64,000 bases of DNA from Mansonella perstans. Its lineage: Eukaryota; Nematoda; Chromadorea; Rhabditida; Onchocercidae. A program made the translations under genes and the position numbers. Positions 63,901 through 64,000 of the stretch are shown here, in pieces. Positions within the stretch are counted from its first letter, which is position 1, and each line of letters begins with the position of its first letter. Under the pieces are notes generated by a model. The model did no database searches. It was not told where the DNA came from and saw only the letters and a list, made by a program, of their open reading frames with translations. The DNA lies in NCBI GenBank assembly GCA_037074765.1, contig JBAMDO010000569.1:372001-436000 (forward strand), read 5' to 3'.

Positions 63901-64000
63901 TAAGAACAAGCAATCAACCGACTCAACTCTTGCTGAAAGGGACCGTTCCACCTAATAATTTCATAACCGTTTCTAATACTAAACTTGTGAATAATGATGG
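60956..64000 (+). CDS. Secreted protein with two MAM domains (3' end beyond window)
   Basis: Exons: 60956-61004, 61273-61431, 61514-61680, 61879-62001, 62714-62812, 63263-63354, 63533-63661, 63794-64000 (runs off the edge). About 341 residues are visible. Exon 1 plus the start of exon 2 form a signal peptide (MRFPFIFCATFVEFLP then AAAFLKAES). MAM 1 begins NLSCNFDAGTLCAW and contains ATLSFSYW and VAIDDIIYS. MAM 2 begins CTFINSTCAW and contains FFVVRP and EWYRLRIP. MAM domains are extracellular adhesion or assembly modules of about 160 residues. An alternative start at ATG 61233 reads directly into exon 2 and also yields a signal peptide. Weak points: exon 5's donor GTTTTT after 62812 and the choice of AG 63793 for exon 8, which phase requires. 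Further domains may lie to the right. Confidence 0.75.
61216..61232 (+). promoter_or_regulatory. Possible trans-splice acceptor B of the MAM gene
   Basis: TTTAAACCTTAG ends at 61227, five bases before ATG 61233, which opens an alternative signal peptide (MFKFSSLFYIFQI) continuous with exon 2. Confidence 0.35.
62150..62500 (-). pseudogene. Decayed ORF inside a MAM-gene intron, minus strand
   Basis: GC-richer than its surroundings. The minus-strand frame including 62441-62443 reads ELRPGLSCQNVPTEGSGKLV, a TAG, RQDGSVSLRQPS, a second TAG, then about 60 residues with SYFIPGRWNSISHAKEG, NLRPEDFAVTVQAYKTWSK and a basic end (LRRLIRKAKSRLRF) before TAA. This looks like the C-terminal part of a real protein with two nonsense changes, probably a retroposed or transposon-derived copy. 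I recognise no family. Another frame gives an open 79-codon stretch of less natural composition. Confidence 0.4.

Noticed and set aside
1..64000. tRNA, rRNA, CRISPR arrays, IS elements, phage or plasmid functions
   Set aside because: None recognised on either strand; GTTCGAATC-like strings at about 5388 and 13378 lack a cloverleaf context.

Overview
This window looks like nuclear DNA of a nematode, most likely a filarial (Onchocercidae-type) worm. It is very AT-rich. Its genes are split into many small exons with short, phase-consistent GT...TTTCAG introns, plus a few long introns. Every gene start lies just downstream of a polypyrimidine-AG acceptor with no coding exon before it, as expected for spliced-leader trans-splicing. 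The protein families point the same way: anosmin/KAL-1, gp78/AMFR, a LAPTM-like tetraspanner, a DUF229 phosphatase-like protein and a MAM-domain protein. There are no operons of bacterial type, CRISPR arrays, rRNAs or recognisable tRNAs.

All five genes I could model run on the + strand. (1) 11667-28643: a KAL-1/anosmin-1 orthologue of 12 exons, with a cysteine-rich N-terminus, a WAP domain, four fibronectin-III-like domains and an unusual hydrophobic C-terminus. Introns 1 and 2 are 7.5 and 5.5 kb. (2) 34504-36815: a LAPTM4-like four-helix membrane protein of 5 exons, which needs a GC-AG intron to stay open. (3) 40531-45561: an orthologue of the ER ubiquitin ligase gp78/AMFR (C. elegans hrdl-1), 12 exons, RING-H2 and CUE both clear. 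(4) 52654-58254: a DUF229 (alkaline-phosphatase/sulfatase fold) type II membrane protein of 14 exons. (5) 60956 to beyond the right edge: a secreted protein with two MAM domains, apparently with two alternative first exons that each supply a signal peptide.

The remainder (about 1-11600, 28650-34440, 36820-40520, 45570-52590, 58260-60940) is AT-rich intergenic DNA with simple repeats (CA, CATA, GAT, GAATA, 16-bp GT-rich), short tandem duplications and a few decayed coding-like stretches. I see no pathway linking all five genes. Two act outside the cell or at its surface (KAL-1, MAM), two act in internal membranes (LAPTM-like in endolysosomes, gp78 in ER-associated degradation), and the DUF229 product is probably a secretory-pathway or surface enzyme or pseudoenzyme. 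I found no convincing new multi-gene system. The best leads are two independent candidate GC-AG introns, the anchor-like KAL-1 tail, the missing p97-binding motif in gp78, and the twin signal-peptide exons of the MAM gene. Exon boundaries were assigned by eye from reading-frame phase and family similarity.
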